The notes under the pieces were generated by a model. The model was given only the letters and a program-made list of their open reading frames with translations. It did not search any database and was not told the origin of the DNA. The translations under genes were made by a program, and so were the position numbers. DNA of 64,000 bases from JAKZRT01 sp965247915 (GTDB taxonomy: Bacteria; Pseudomonadota; Alphaproteobacteria; Rhodobacterales; Rhodobacteraceae), in NCBI GenBank assembly GCA_965247915.1, contig OZ252048.1, positions 2,790,001 to 2,854,000 on the forward strand, written 5' to 3'. Shown piece by piece: positions 19,303-27,315 of the stretch (within the stretch, counting starts at the first letter, position 1; the number at the start of each line of letters is the position of its first letter).

Positions 19303-19523
19303 CAAACGCCGGTCTCCGCAATTGGTTCGCCTGGTTCGGCGCGTGCTGTCGCCCTGCACTTACGGCCATTTGATAAAAATTATCCTTACCAACGCGCCGG
19401 ATCAGCCACATTTCCCCGCCGCGTCACCAAATCGCCCCTGCATTGTTCAATTCAAGTCACAAGCCCGACACCGTTGGATGCTGGGCTGGGGCACACCGCG
19501 CATATCGGTCAGAGGAGGCCAAA

Positions 19524-19670
19524 ATGTACGCAAATACGCCAAGGCACGACCCCGATCCGAAAACCCCCGAAGCCGAGGCTCCGGCGGAAGATCAGCGCAA
19601 CGGTCCGAGCACCGCCGAGACTGCGACGCCGGACGAAGACTTCAAGATCACCGATTGGGCGAGTTTCTAG
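19524..19670 (+). CDS. Small acidic protein divergent from the type I secretion genes
   Basis: This 48-codon ORF is preceded by a strong ribosome site (AGAGGAGG, 5 bases before the ATG). The product is rich in Pro, Asp, Glu and Ala, looks disordered and ends DFKITDWASF. It has no signal peptide or membrane segment. It diverges from prtD-prtE. Type I secretion substrates carry C-terminal signals with a hydrophobic tail after an acidic residue, so a secreted peptide is conceivable, but this is inference. No known family was recognised. Confidence 0.5.
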   Translation: MYANTPRHDPDPKTPEAEAPAEDQRNGPSTAETATPDEDFKITDWASF

Positions 19671-19852
19671 AACCTCTGACAAAAGTTTTTGTTTTCAGGT
19701 CATTACTCCGAAAAATTCATTGGAACCGATGGTTCGAATTCGTTCGACGCCAGATTGCCGATTTTGTAGCTTCGGTTGCGGGCATCCCGGCGCCTGCGCG
19801 GCGCGGTTCAGGACCGCGCGACTGGGGCCAAGTCACAGCTTCTGGGGGCAAT

Positions 19853-20482
19853 ATGGCAGATAAATCCGAAGGGCTTGAGCACGTCTATGGCGCGGACAAC
19901 GTCCTGGCGACCCGCGATGCCTATCAGAACTGGGCGGCCAGTTATGATGCCGAGAACATCGCTAATGGCTACCGGGTTCCCTGGATGGGCGCAGGCTTCG
20001 TGGCCCGACATGTGCCCACCGACGCCGGGCCTGTGCTTGACGCCGGATGCGGCACCGGCCTGGTCGGCGAGGCGCTGTCGCACATGGGTTTTGGCGATAT
20101 TGTCGGTGCTGATCTGTCGCCCGAAATGTTGAAGACCGCCGAAACTCTGGGTGTCTATCGCCGCCTCTTTGAGCAGGATCTGGGAACCACCATCGCCGCG
20201 CCCGACAATGCTTTTGCCGCGGTGACCTGTTTCGGGTCACTCGGCCCCGGCCATGCGCCGCCCGATTGTCTGGACGAGTTCATCCGCGTTACGCGCCCAG
20301 GCGGGCATGTGGTCTTTAACGTGCGGGCCGACACCTATGTCGAACAGGGTCTCAAAGCCAGGATCGACGCGCTGACCGACGCGCGCGCCTGGCGTCCCGT
20401 TGACCGGTCGGGCGAATTCAGGGCGTTCTTGCTGGCCGAACCCGGTTTGATGGTGATGATTTTCGTCTTCCAAATCCCCTAA
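19853..20482 (+). CDS. Class I SAM-dependent methyltransferase
   Basis: This 209-residue Rossmann methyltransferase shows the SAM motif VLDAGCGTGLVGEAL near residue 60 and DLSPEMLKTAE just after, then VTRPGGHVVF. The acceptor substrate is unknown. The ATG at 19853 follows GGGGGC; the frame extends much further upstream but that part has no family similarity. The preceding gap of 182 bp from the small acidic ORF holds only a short A/T-rich inverted repeat just after that ORF's stop. Confidence 0.8.
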   Translation: MADKSEGLEHVYGADNVLATRDAYQNWAASYDAENIANGYRVPWMGAGFVARHVPTDAGPVLDAGCGTGLVGEALSHMGFGDIVGADLSPEMLKTAETLGVYRRLFEQDLGTTIAAPDNAFAAVTCFGSLGPGHAPPDCLDEFIRVTRPGGHVVFNVRADTYVEQGLKARIDALTDARAWRPVDRSGEFRAFLLAEPGLMVMIFVFQIP

Positions 20483-20524
20483 CGCGCAGTTGCGGGCCCC
20501 CTGCCCGCTTCATAAACTGCGCCC

Positions 20525-20869
20525 ATGGGCACCCCAATTTCATCGCTGCGCAACCTTGGTCCCGCGACCGAAGCGATATTCGCCCGTGCCGGCATTCATT
20601 CGGTCGAGGAATTGCGCGACCTGGGCACCGATGCGGCCTATGCACGGGTCTTGGAAATCGGCACCCGGCCCCATTTCATCGGCTATTACGTGATCGAAAT
20701 GGCCCTTCAGGGCCGCCCGTGGAACGATTGCAAGGGGACCGAGAAAGCGGCGCTGCGAAAACGCTTCGACGCGCTCAAGGTCGTGCATTTCGATCGCGAC
20801 CTCAGCGAATTCGAACTGATGATGAACCAGATCGGCGTGGTCGAACCAGGCTCTGGTCGGCCCGAGTAA
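20525..20869 (+). CDS. TfoX/Sxy C-terminal domain protein
   Basis: This 114-residue protein matches the C-terminal TfoX domain: helix-hairpin-helix-like ISSLRNLGPATEAIFARAGI, then a segment on sharing and repeat helices ending in KALRKRF-type residues. In gamma-proteobacteria Sxy regulates competence. Stand-alone C-terminal domains in alphaproteobacteria have no proven role. It lies 42 bp after the methyltransferase and may be co-transcribed. Confidence 0.75.
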   Translation: MGTPISSLRNLGPATEAIFARAGIHSVEELRDLGTDAAYARVLEIGTRPHFIGYYVIEMALQGRPWNDCKGTEKAALRKRFDALKVVHFDRDLSEFELMMNQIGVVEPGSGRPE

Positions 20870-20956
20870 CGAAAGCGCCCGCGTTTCCACCGGCGTTAAC
20901 ACTTTTTCTGTGGAAATTCAGTTGATTAGGAAGTTTCTCACTGTGAGAGGCAAAGA

Positions 20957-21379
20957 TCAGCCGACCAATTCAAGCTCCGAGAAGAAGAACGCGATCTCTT
21001 CCGCCGCGGTTTCCGGCGCGTCCGAGCCGTGGACCGAGTTTTCGCCGAGCGACTGGGCAAATTCGGCGCGGATAGTGCCAGGATCGGCGTCGGCGGGGTT
21101 GGTAGCCCCCATGACTTCGCGGTTTTTCGCGATCGCACCGTCGCCTTCCAGCACCTGCACCACCACCGGGGCCGAGGCCATGAAGTCGCAAAGCTCGTCA
21201 TAGAACTGTCGTTCGGCGTGAACCGCGTAAAATTTCCCGGCCTGCGCGCGGGTCAGGTGAATGCGTTTCTGGGCCACAATGCGCAGTCCCGCGTTTTCGA
21301 ACTTGGCGTTGAACCTGCCGGTCAGGTTGCGGGCGGTGGCATCGGGTTTGATGATCGAAAGGGTGCGTTCGGTTGACAT
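20957..21379 (-). CDS. ndk: Nucleoside diphosphate kinase
   Basis: This 140-residue enzyme transfers the gamma phosphate between nucleoside triphosphates and diphosphates through a phosphohistidine. It begins TLSIIKPDA and contains the active-site segment NSVHGSD with the catalytic His, as well as GATNPADADPGTIR. Length and motifs are standard. It is cytoplasmic, convergent with the TfoX-like gene and divergent from the ABC-F gene. A short palindrome TCTCACTGTGAGA lies just past its stop (20935-20947) and may be part of its terminator. Confidence 0.96.
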   Translation of the reverse strand: MSTERTLSIIKPDATARNLTGRFNAKFENAGLRIVAQKRIHLTRAQAGKFYAVHAERQFYDELCDFMASAPVVVQVLEGDGAIAKNREVMGATNPADADPGTIRAEFAQSLGENSVHGSDAPETAAEEIAFFFSELELVG

Positions 21380-21504
21380 GTGTGATCCTCGTCAAGGTTC
21401 GAAATTTTGCGCCCGCCTAACATGGGCCGTGCCCCGAGAAAAGGGGCGGAGTTCTGCGTGTCGCCCCTAGGACTATCCGCATCGCTCTGCTAGAGGCTGC
21501 GCCC

Positions 21505-23355
21505 ATGCTTCGGATCGAAAATATCGCCTATGGAATTGCCGGCCGTCCGCTGATCCAGAACGCCTCGGCCGCCATCCCCGAAGGCTATAAGGTGGGCCTT
21601 GTGGGCCGCAACGGCACCGGTAAGACCACGCTTTTTCGCCTGATCCGGGGCGAACTGGCGCTCGAAGGCGGCACCATCAGCCTGCCCAAAGGGGCGCGTA
21701 TCGGCGGCGTTGACCAAGAAGCGCCGGGATCAAACGTCAGCCTGATCGACACGGTGCTGGCCGCGGATGCCGAGCGCGCCGTGCTTCTGGCCGAAACCAG
21801 CGATGATCCGGCCCGCATTGCCGAGGTGCAGACCCGTCTGGCCGACATCGACGCCTGGTCCGCTGAGGCCCGCGCCGCCACGATCCTGTCGGGGCTGGGG
21901 TTCACGCATGCCGAACAGCAACAAACCTGCGCCGATTTTTCCGGCGGCTGGCGGATGCGGGTGGCGCTGGCGGCGGTGCTGTTCTCGGCGCCGGACCTTC
22001 TGTTGCTCGACGAACCCACCAACTTTCTTGATCTGGAGGGCGCGCTGTGGCTCGAGAGCTATCTGGCGCGGTATTCGCATACCGCGATCATTATCAGCCA
22101 CGACCGCGGGCTTCTCAACCGCGCGGTCGGGTCGATCCTGCATCTCGAAGACCGCAAGCTGACCTTCTACCGCACGCCCTACGACAAGTTCGCCGAAACC
22201 CGCACCGCCCGGATCGCAGCGGCCCAGTCAGAGGCAAAAAAGCAGGAAGCGCGGCGCGCGCATCTGCAATCCTACGTCGACCGGTTCCGCTACAAGGCCA
22301 CCAAGGCGCATCAGGCCCAGTCGCGCCTGAAGGCGATCGCACGGATGAAACCGATCACCACGCCGCAGGAAGCCGCGCTGAAGAAATTCACATTTCCGAC
22401 GCCCGAAGAGCTGTCGCCGCCGATCATCAATATCGAAGGGGCGGCAGTGGGCTATGGCGGCCCGCCGGTGCTGTCGCGGCTGAGCTTGCGCATCGACCAG
22501 GACGACCGGATCGCCCTGTTGGGCCGCAACGGCGAGGGAAAATCAACCCTTTCCAAGATGCTGGCGGGCAAGCTTGATCCGGAAATGGGCCGGATGATTA
22601 CCGCGCGCAAGCTGCGCGTCGGCTATTTTGCCCAGCACCAGATCGAGGAACTGCACGCGGATGAGACCCCTTTGGAGCACATCCGCCGTCTGCGGCCTGA
22701 CGAAGCCCCCGGCAGGCTGCGCGCCCGGCTGGGCGGCTTTGGCATCGGGGTCGAACAGGCCGATACAATTGTCACCGATCTTTCCGGCGGACAAAAGGCG
22801 CGGCTCAGCCTGATGCTGGCTACAATCGACGCGCCGCATCTGCTGATCCTGGACGAACCCACCAACCACCTCGATATCGAAAGCCGCGAGGCGCTGGTCG
22901 AGGCGCTGACGGCCTATACCGGTGCGGTGATCCTGGTCAGCCACGACATGCACCTACTGGAACTGGTCGCCGACCGGCTGTGGCTGGTCAGCGGCGGTCG
23001 GGTCACGCCCTTCGAGGATAATCTGCAGGCCTATCGGTCGATGCTGCTGGGCACGGTGAACGGCAAGGACACCGCCAAAAAGCCGCGCCGGACCAACGCC
23101 CCGAAACGGCTCTCAAATGCGGCGCTGAGCGCGCTGCGCTCGGAAGTGCGCAAGGCCGAGGAGCGCGTGACCAGGCTGGAAGACATGCGCGACAAGCTGG
23201 CCGCCAAACTGGCAGCACTCGATCTTTATGATGAGTCGCACAAAAACGAACGTCTGGTCTGGCAAGCCAAGTTTGTCGAGGTGCAAACGGGCCTCGACCG
23301 GGCCGAGACATTGTGGGTCAAGGCACAGGGTAAGCTGGATATCTCGCGTGGCTGA
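21505..23355 (+). CDS. ABC-F family ATP-binding protein (Uup/YheS type)
   Basis: This 616-residue soluble protein has two ABC domains and no membrane segment. Domain 1: Walker A GRNGTGKTT (34-42) and signature FSGGWRMR. Domain 2: Walker A GRNGEGKST (about 341) and signature LSGGQKAR. A charged linker (about 235-300) with KATKAHQAQSR lies between, and a C-terminal coiled coil follows (about 530-600). Such proteins act on ribosomes or translation stress rather than transport. Confidence 0.9.
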   Translation: MLRIENIAYGIAGRPLIQNASAAIPEGYKVGLVGRNGTGKTTLFRLIRGELALEGGTISLPKGARIGGVDQEAPGSNVSLIDTVLAADAERAVLLAETSDDPARIAEVQTRLADIDAWSAEARAATILSGLGFTHAEQQQTCADFSGGWRMRVALAAVLFSAPDLLLLDEPTNFLDLEGALWLESYLARYSHTAIIISHDRGLLNRAVGSILHLEDRKLTFYRTPYDKFAETRTARIAAAQSEAKKQEARRAHLQSYVDRFRYKATKAHQAQSRLKAIARMKPITTPQEAALKKFTFPTPEELSPPIINIEGAAVGYGGPPVLSRLSLRIDQDDRIALLGRNGEGKSTLSKMLAGKLDPEMGRMITARKLRVGYFAQHQIEELHADETPLEHIRRLRPDEAPGRLRARLGGFGIGVEQADTIVTDLSGGQKARLSLMLATIDAPHLLILDEPTNHLDIESREALVEALTAYTGAVILVSHDMHLLELVADRLWLVSGGRVTPFEDNLQAYRSMLLGTVNGKDTAKKPRRTNAPKRLSNAALSALRSEVRKAEERVTRLEDMRDKLAAKLAALDLYDESHKNERLVWQAKFVEVQTGLDRAETLWVKAQGKLDISRG

Positions 23356-23572
23356 CCTGATGAATTACGAGGCGGTTTATGCGGCCAACATACCGGCGCT
23401 CGAGAAAAATGGCGGACGCTCACGCAGGAGTGTGGATTTGTGCTCGGCCACGCACCGGGCTCGCTGATATTGCACGAAGTCGCCTGAGACTGACACCGCC
23501 GCGACCCTTCCGGGTGTTGTCGCCGTGCCGCAGCTTCTGGAACTATGCCCGGCCCGCGCTTATATTGGAGCC

Positions 23573-24154
23573 ATGGACGGTTATGACTTTGGGCGCCTGA
23601 TCTATCTCTTGATCCTTGCCGTCGCCATTGGCGGGTCGCTTTTGGTGCGCAGCCGCCGGAACCTGGGCAAATTTCTGCGCGAAGCAACAACCTGGGGGCT
23701 AATTTTTGTGGGCATCGTGGCCGGTTACGGGCTTTGGGGCGATATCCGCAACGACATCGCACCACGCCAGACCTATATCCGGGGCAGCGGTCAGATCGAA
23801 GTGCCGCAAAGCCCCGACGGGCATTATTATCTGACCCTGACCATCGACGGCACGCCGGTCCGCTTTGTGGTTGACACCGGGGCCTCGGCCGTGGTCCTCA
23901 GCCAGCGCGACGCGGCGCGGGTTGGGCTTAAGCCGCAAAATCTGGCCTATCTGGGCCGCGCCCAGACTGCCAACGGCGCCGTGACCACCGCTTCGGTCCA
24001 CCTGAAAAACGTTGAACTGGGCGATATCCGCGACCAAAGCCTGCCGGCGCAGGTCAACGGCGGCGACATGAACGGATCGCTTTTGGGGATGAGCTATCTC
24101 AACCGGTTTCGCGCCCTGGAGATCCGCGACAGCACGCTGATCCTGACCCGCTAG
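23573..24154 (+). CDS. Membrane-anchored retropepsin-like aspartic protease (TIGR02281 family)
   Basis: This 193-residue protein has two N-terminal hydrophobic helices (about 7-25 and 40-58), then a single aspartic protease domain with the active-site triad FVVDTGASAVVL near residue 95 and a second-half glycine turn LLGMSYLNRF. Retropepsin-type enzymes work as dimers; the bacterial role is not established. The start at 23573 (GGAG just upstream) is preferred to a longer frame at 23525. The 217 bp between it and the ABC-F gene hold nothing recognisable. Confidence 0.8.
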   Translation: MDGYDFGRLIYLLILAVAIGGSLLVRSRRNLGKFLREATTWGLIFVGIVAGYGLWGDIRNDIAPRQTYIRGSGQIEVPQSPDGHYYLTLTIDGTPVRFVVDTGASAVVLSQRDAARVGLKPQNLAYLGRAQTANGAVTTASVHLKNVELGDIRDQSLPAQVNGGDMNGSLLGMSYLNRFRALEIRDSTLILTR

Positions 24155-24234
24155 ACGCCCCGCCCAAAAGACCCCCTTAATCGAGCGCCCGCGTCGCAAG
24201 ACATGGTTTGCGCCTTCCTGCAACAGCCGCGGGC

Positions 24235-24266
24235 CTCTGGCGGGGACATTTTTTCCAGGAAGAAGA
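24235..24266 (+). repeat. Intergenic repeat R1, copy 1
   Basis: The stretch CTGGCGGGGACATTTT followed by an A/G-rich tail (GAAGAAG) is a diverged copy of the sequence at 43895-43926 and 35003-35034. It lies just left of the IS110 remnant. Sequences of this type are common between Rhodobacteraceae genes, often near gene ends; their function is not established. Confidence 0.6.
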
Positions 24267-24308
24267 TAAAGGCACCGCGCCATTCCTATTATCATACTTC
24301 CAAAAATA

Positions 24309-24474
24309 CTTGTCCGTTGTCTTTTTGATAGAATGTGTTTGGGCGGGAGGTCGTTAAATACTTGATCGCAAGAGATCGTCTTGGAGCGTGATCCCCCGCC
24401 CATTGGGCGCAGCCCAATCCGAACTGTTGGTTGGCCCGCCGTTTGAGGGCAAGGCCGTCGACAAGTCAGGATAC
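24309..24474 (+). mobile_element. Left-end remnant of an IS110-family element (no recombinase gene)
   Basis: This stretch aligns with the left end of the intact IS110 at 43977-44140: the core CT with AATACT before it, GGGCGGGAGG, AAATACTTGA, a TTGGG-type hairpin, CCGAACTGTTG and GGCAAGGCCG all recur in order. Similarity ends where the recombinase start codon would be, and the next bases are the truncated holC reading frame. The copies differ enough to be separate, older insertions rather than a recent duplication. The right end and recombinase appear deleted together with most of holC. Confidence 0.8.
24311..24465 (+). ncRNA. Candidate bridge RNA of the IS110 remnant
   Basis: It holds the same guide layout as the intact element. 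AAATACT (24356-24362) matches the flank left of the core (24304-24310). GGAG is at 24383-24386. The hairpin ATTGGGC-GCA-GCCCAAT occupies 24402-24418. AACTGTTG is at 24422-24429. GACAAG (24460-24465) is the reverse complement of this copy's own left end CTTGTC (24309-24314). Without a recombinase it could act only in trans with the intact copy, if transcribed. Confidence 0.6.
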
Positions 24475-24555
24475 CGCCAGAGCCTTTTCCAACAGCATCG
24501 GTAACGTCGCTTCCAGCGTCGATCCGGTCAGATGGTAGAAAAAAACCGCGCCCAT
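24475..24555 (-). pseudogene. holC: 5' fragment of DNA polymerase III chi subunit gene
   Basis: The first 27 codons read MGAVFFYHL then TLEATLPMLLEKALA, the start of alphaproteobacterial HolC. After that the sequence switches to the IS110 remnant and the frame stops two codons later (24466). A full HolC is about 150 residues, so over 80% is missing from this locus. It lies 6 bp after pepA, the usual pepA-holC order, which supports the identification. HolC helps the clamp loader bind SSB; another copy elsewhere cannot be excluded. Confidence 0.75.
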
Positions 24556-24561
24556 GGCGCC

Positions 24562-26031
24562 CTAGCTTTCGAACCGGTCGCGGACAAGCTGGTCGAGCGC
24601 CCGCACGCCCCAGCCGGTCGCCCCTTTGGGGGCCAGCGCGGTGTCGGATTTGACCAGCGCCACCCCGGCAATATCCAGATGTACCCAAGGCACGCCCTCG
24701 GCCACGAAGCGTTGCAGGAACTGCGCCGCGGTGATCGAATTGGCAGGCCGGCCGCCGACATTTTTCATATCGGCCAACCGGCTTTTCAGCTGCTCGTCAT
24801 AGGCCGGGTCCAGCGGCAGACGCCAGGCGCCCTCGCCGGTCGCTGCTGCGGCCTTCAAAAAGGCCCCGCACAGCCCGTCATCGTTGGAAAATACGCCGGC
24901 TTTTTCATGGCCAAGCGCGGTGATGACCGCCCCGGTCAGGGTGGCCAGGTCAATCATCGCAGCCGGTTCGAACCGCTCGGCCGCGTACCACAAGAGGTCG
25001 CCCAGAACCAACCGGCCCTCGGCGTCGGTATTGATGATCTCGACGGTGTCGCCTTTCATCGACCTTACGATGTCGCCGGGCCGCGTCGCCTGCGACCCGG
25101 GCATGTTTTCAACCAATCCCACGATGCCGACAACGTTGGCGCGGGCCTTGCGCAGGGCCAGGGTCCTGATGACCCCCGCCACAACCCCCGCGCCGCCCAT
25201 GTCCATGGTCATTTCTTCCATGCCGGCGGGGGGTTTCAGGCTGATGCCGCCAGTGTCAAAGACCACGCCTTTGCCGATCAGGGCCAACGGCGCGGATGAT
25301 TTTGCGGCCCCCTGCCAGATCATGACCACGACCTTCGACGGGCTCTTGCTGCCCTGCCCCACGGCCAAAAGCAGACGCATCCCCAAGGCCTCAACGTCAC
25401 TCTCGTCCAGAACCTCAACTTTCACGCCCTGCTTTTCCAACGCGCTCAGGCGGCTGGCAAATTCGCTTGTGGTCAGAACATTGGCAGGTTCGCTGACCAG
25501 ATCGCGGGTGAAAAAGACCCCTTGGGCAAGCGCCGCCGCATTCGCCGCGCCAGTGCTGGCCGCGCCGGGGTCGGCGACCATAATGCGAAACGGACCCAGT
25601 TCCTTGCCCGGGTCACTGAGGTGTTCGGAAAATTTATACGCATGCAACAGCGCGCCAAGCACCAGGTCCTCGATGCGCACCAGCGACCCGGCCAGCACCA
25701 GCGCGCCTTCGGCCCCCAGTGACTGACCGATGGCGGCGCCTGCCTTGCGCGCCGCGTCGGACTTGGCCCGCCGGTCCAGCCGCACCACCTGCAGCGCGCT
25801 GGCGGCCATGCCCGACGGCCAGACAAAGTCGCGTGCATCGCCGGGTTTCATCGATGCAAAGTCATCGCTCTCGGCAAAGCGCGCCAGCGCCCCGCGCGTC
25901 AGCCGGTTCACGCGCCGCGCACTTTTGTCAAGCCTGCCCTCGGCGCCGATAAAGACCACCACACGCCCCTCTGCGGCGCCAATCGCATCTGTGTTCAGGG
26001 CGTCAAACAGCGGCGTCACTGGCGTGGTCAT
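24562..26031 (-). CDS. pepA: Leucyl aminopeptidase (M17 family)
   Basis: This 489-residue cytosolic metallo-aminopeptidase removes N-terminal residues from peptides. The metal and catalytic motifs are GKGVVFDTGGISLKP and the family signature NTDAEGRLVLGD. The N-terminal domain is less conserved, as is usual. The frame continues 294 codons upstream without stops, but the ATG at 26031 has AAGGAG before it and fits family length. It is divergent from lptF across 147 bp and followed by the truncated holC. Confidence 0.94.
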   Translation of the reverse strand: MTTPVTPLFDALNTDAIGAAEGRVVVFIGAEGRLDKSARRVNRLTRGALARFAESDDFASMKPGDARDFVWPSGMAASALQVVRLDRRAKSDAARKAGAAIGQSLGAEGALVLAGSLVRIEDLVLGALLHAYKFSEHLSDPGKELGPFRIMVADPGAASTGAANAAALAQGVFFTRDLVSEPANVLTTSEFASRLSALEKQGVKVEVLDESDVEALGMRLLLAVGQGSKSPSKVVVMIWQGAAKSSAPLALIGKGVVFDTGGISLKPPAGMEEMTMDMGGAGVVAGVIRTLALRKARANVVGIVGLVENMPGSQATRPGDIVRSMKGDTVEIINTDAEGRLVLGDLLWYAAERFEPAAMIDLATLTGAVITALGHEKAGVFSNDDGLCGAFLKAAAATGEGAWRLPLDPAYDEQLKSRLADMKNVGGRPANSITAAQFLQRFVAEGVPWVHLDIAGVALVKSDTALAPKGATGWGVRALDQLVRDRFES

Positions 26032-26178
26032 CGGGAGGCTCCTTGAAAACGGCCATCGGGTATGGCCACCGCGGTGTCGGCCATTCCTAGCTTGGCCCAG
26101 CGGGCTTGGCCAGATAGCAGTTTTCCCTGCCCCGGCTTTGCGGTAGCGTCCGCGCAGACCCAATAGGCGGAGTTTTCC

Positions 26179-27315
26179 TTGTCGAAGTTTGACAGATATG
26201 TGCTGTCGCAGCTTCTGGTGATGTTCGGATTTTTTGCGCTGATCCTGGTCGCGGTCTATTGGATCAACCGCGCGGTGATTGTCTTCGACCAGCTTATCGG
26301 CGACGGTCAATCGGCAGGGGCCATTCTGGCGCTGACCGCGCTTAGCCTGCCATCGGTGATCGGCATCGTCCTGCCCATAGCTGGCTTCGCGGCGGCGGTC
26401 TATGTGACCAACCGGTTGACTTCGGAATCCGAACTGGTGGTGGTTCAGGCGACCGGATTCAGCCCCTATCGCATGGCGCGGCCTTATCTGGTGTTTGGTC
26501 TGATTGTGGCTTTCATGACGTCGGTGCTGTTTCACATCCTGGTTCCCGCCGCCGGCATTGAAAGCGCCCGGCAAAGAACCGAGCTGGCCAACAATGTGTC
26601 GGCGCGCTTCCTGAACCCGGGCGAATTTCTGCATCCGGCAAAAGGCGTCACCTTTTATATTGGCGAGCTGACGTCGGAAGGTGTGTTGCGCAATGTATTT
26701 CTGACCGATGCTCGCGCGGAGAATACCCAGATCACCTATATTGCGCGTGAGGCGTTTCTTCTGGTCCAGGACAGCGGCCCGAAACTGGTCATGGTTGATG
26801 GCATCGCGCAGATTTTCTCGGCCGAGACACAGCGGCTGGCGGTGACCCGATTTGACGATTTTGCCTATGACATCGGTCCCCTGGTCCGCGCCACCGCCCC
26901 GCCTGCCCTGCAAGAGACGTATCTATCGACACTCGCGCTTTTGCGGGCCGACCCGGAATTGGTGGCGGAGTTGAATTCCACCATTGCAAGTTTTCAACAC
27001 GAAGGTCACGGCAGGATCGGCAATTCGTTGCTTGGCGTAGTGGCCGCTTTGGTTGGATTTGCGACGCTGCTGCTTGGGGCCTTCAGCCGTTTTGGGGTCT
27101 GGCGCCAAATAATCCTCGCAATCCTGATCCTGATCGCAATTAAAATGTTGGACAATTCCACCAGCGCATTTGCCGCCAAAAACCAGGGCGCCTGGCCGCT
27201 GCTTTATCTCTCGGTCGTGGTGGGCGGATCGGGCGTGCTGGCCATGCTAGCCTGGGCCGCCCGCTCTCGCCGGCGCCCGCCGGCTGCCGGCTCCGAGGCA
27301 AGGCTGACCCCATGA
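26179..27315 (+). CDS. lptF: LPS export ABC transporter permease LptF
   Basis: This is a 378-residue LptF/LptG-family inner-membrane protein that, with LptG and LptB, extracts lipopolysaccharide toward the outer membrane. It has helices near the N-terminus, a periplasmic beta-jellyroll domain (about 130-270) and three C-terminal helices. The start is TTG at 26179, supported by GGCGGAG 5 bases upstream and by the family N-terminus. It overlaps lptG by 4 bp. Its operon continues to rsmA. Confidence 0.9.
   Translation: MSKFDRYVLSQLLVMFGFFALILVAVYWINRAVIVFDQLIGDGQSAGAILALTALSLPSVIGIVLPIAGFAAAVYVTNRLTSESELVVVQATGFSPYRMARPYLVFGLIVAFMTSVLFHILVPAAGIESARQRTELANNVSARFLNPGEFLHPAKGVTFYIGELTSEGVLRNVFLTDARAENTQITYIAREAFLLVQDSGPKLVMVDGIAQIFSAETQRLAVTRFDDFAYDIGPLVRATAPPALQETYLSTLALLRADPELVAELNSTIASFQHEGHGRIGNSLLGVVAALVGFATLLLGAFSRFGVWRQIILAILILIAIKMLDNSTSAFAAKNQGAWPLLYLSVVVGGSGVLAMLAWAARSRRRPPAAGSEARLTP

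Noticed and set aside
23356..23467. Short ORF starting MNYEAVYAANIP after the ABC-F gene
   Set aside because: There is no good ribosome site, the composition changes abruptly and no conserved pattern is visible; treated as non-coding.
23699..24688. 329-codon minus-strand open frame across the IS110 remnant
   Set aside because: It is antisense to the retropepsin gene and crosses the remnant; no conserved segment was found.
26032..26913. 294-codon upstream extension of the pepA frame
   Set aside because: It lies opposite lptF, has no family similarity, and the ATG at 26031 has its own ribosome site.
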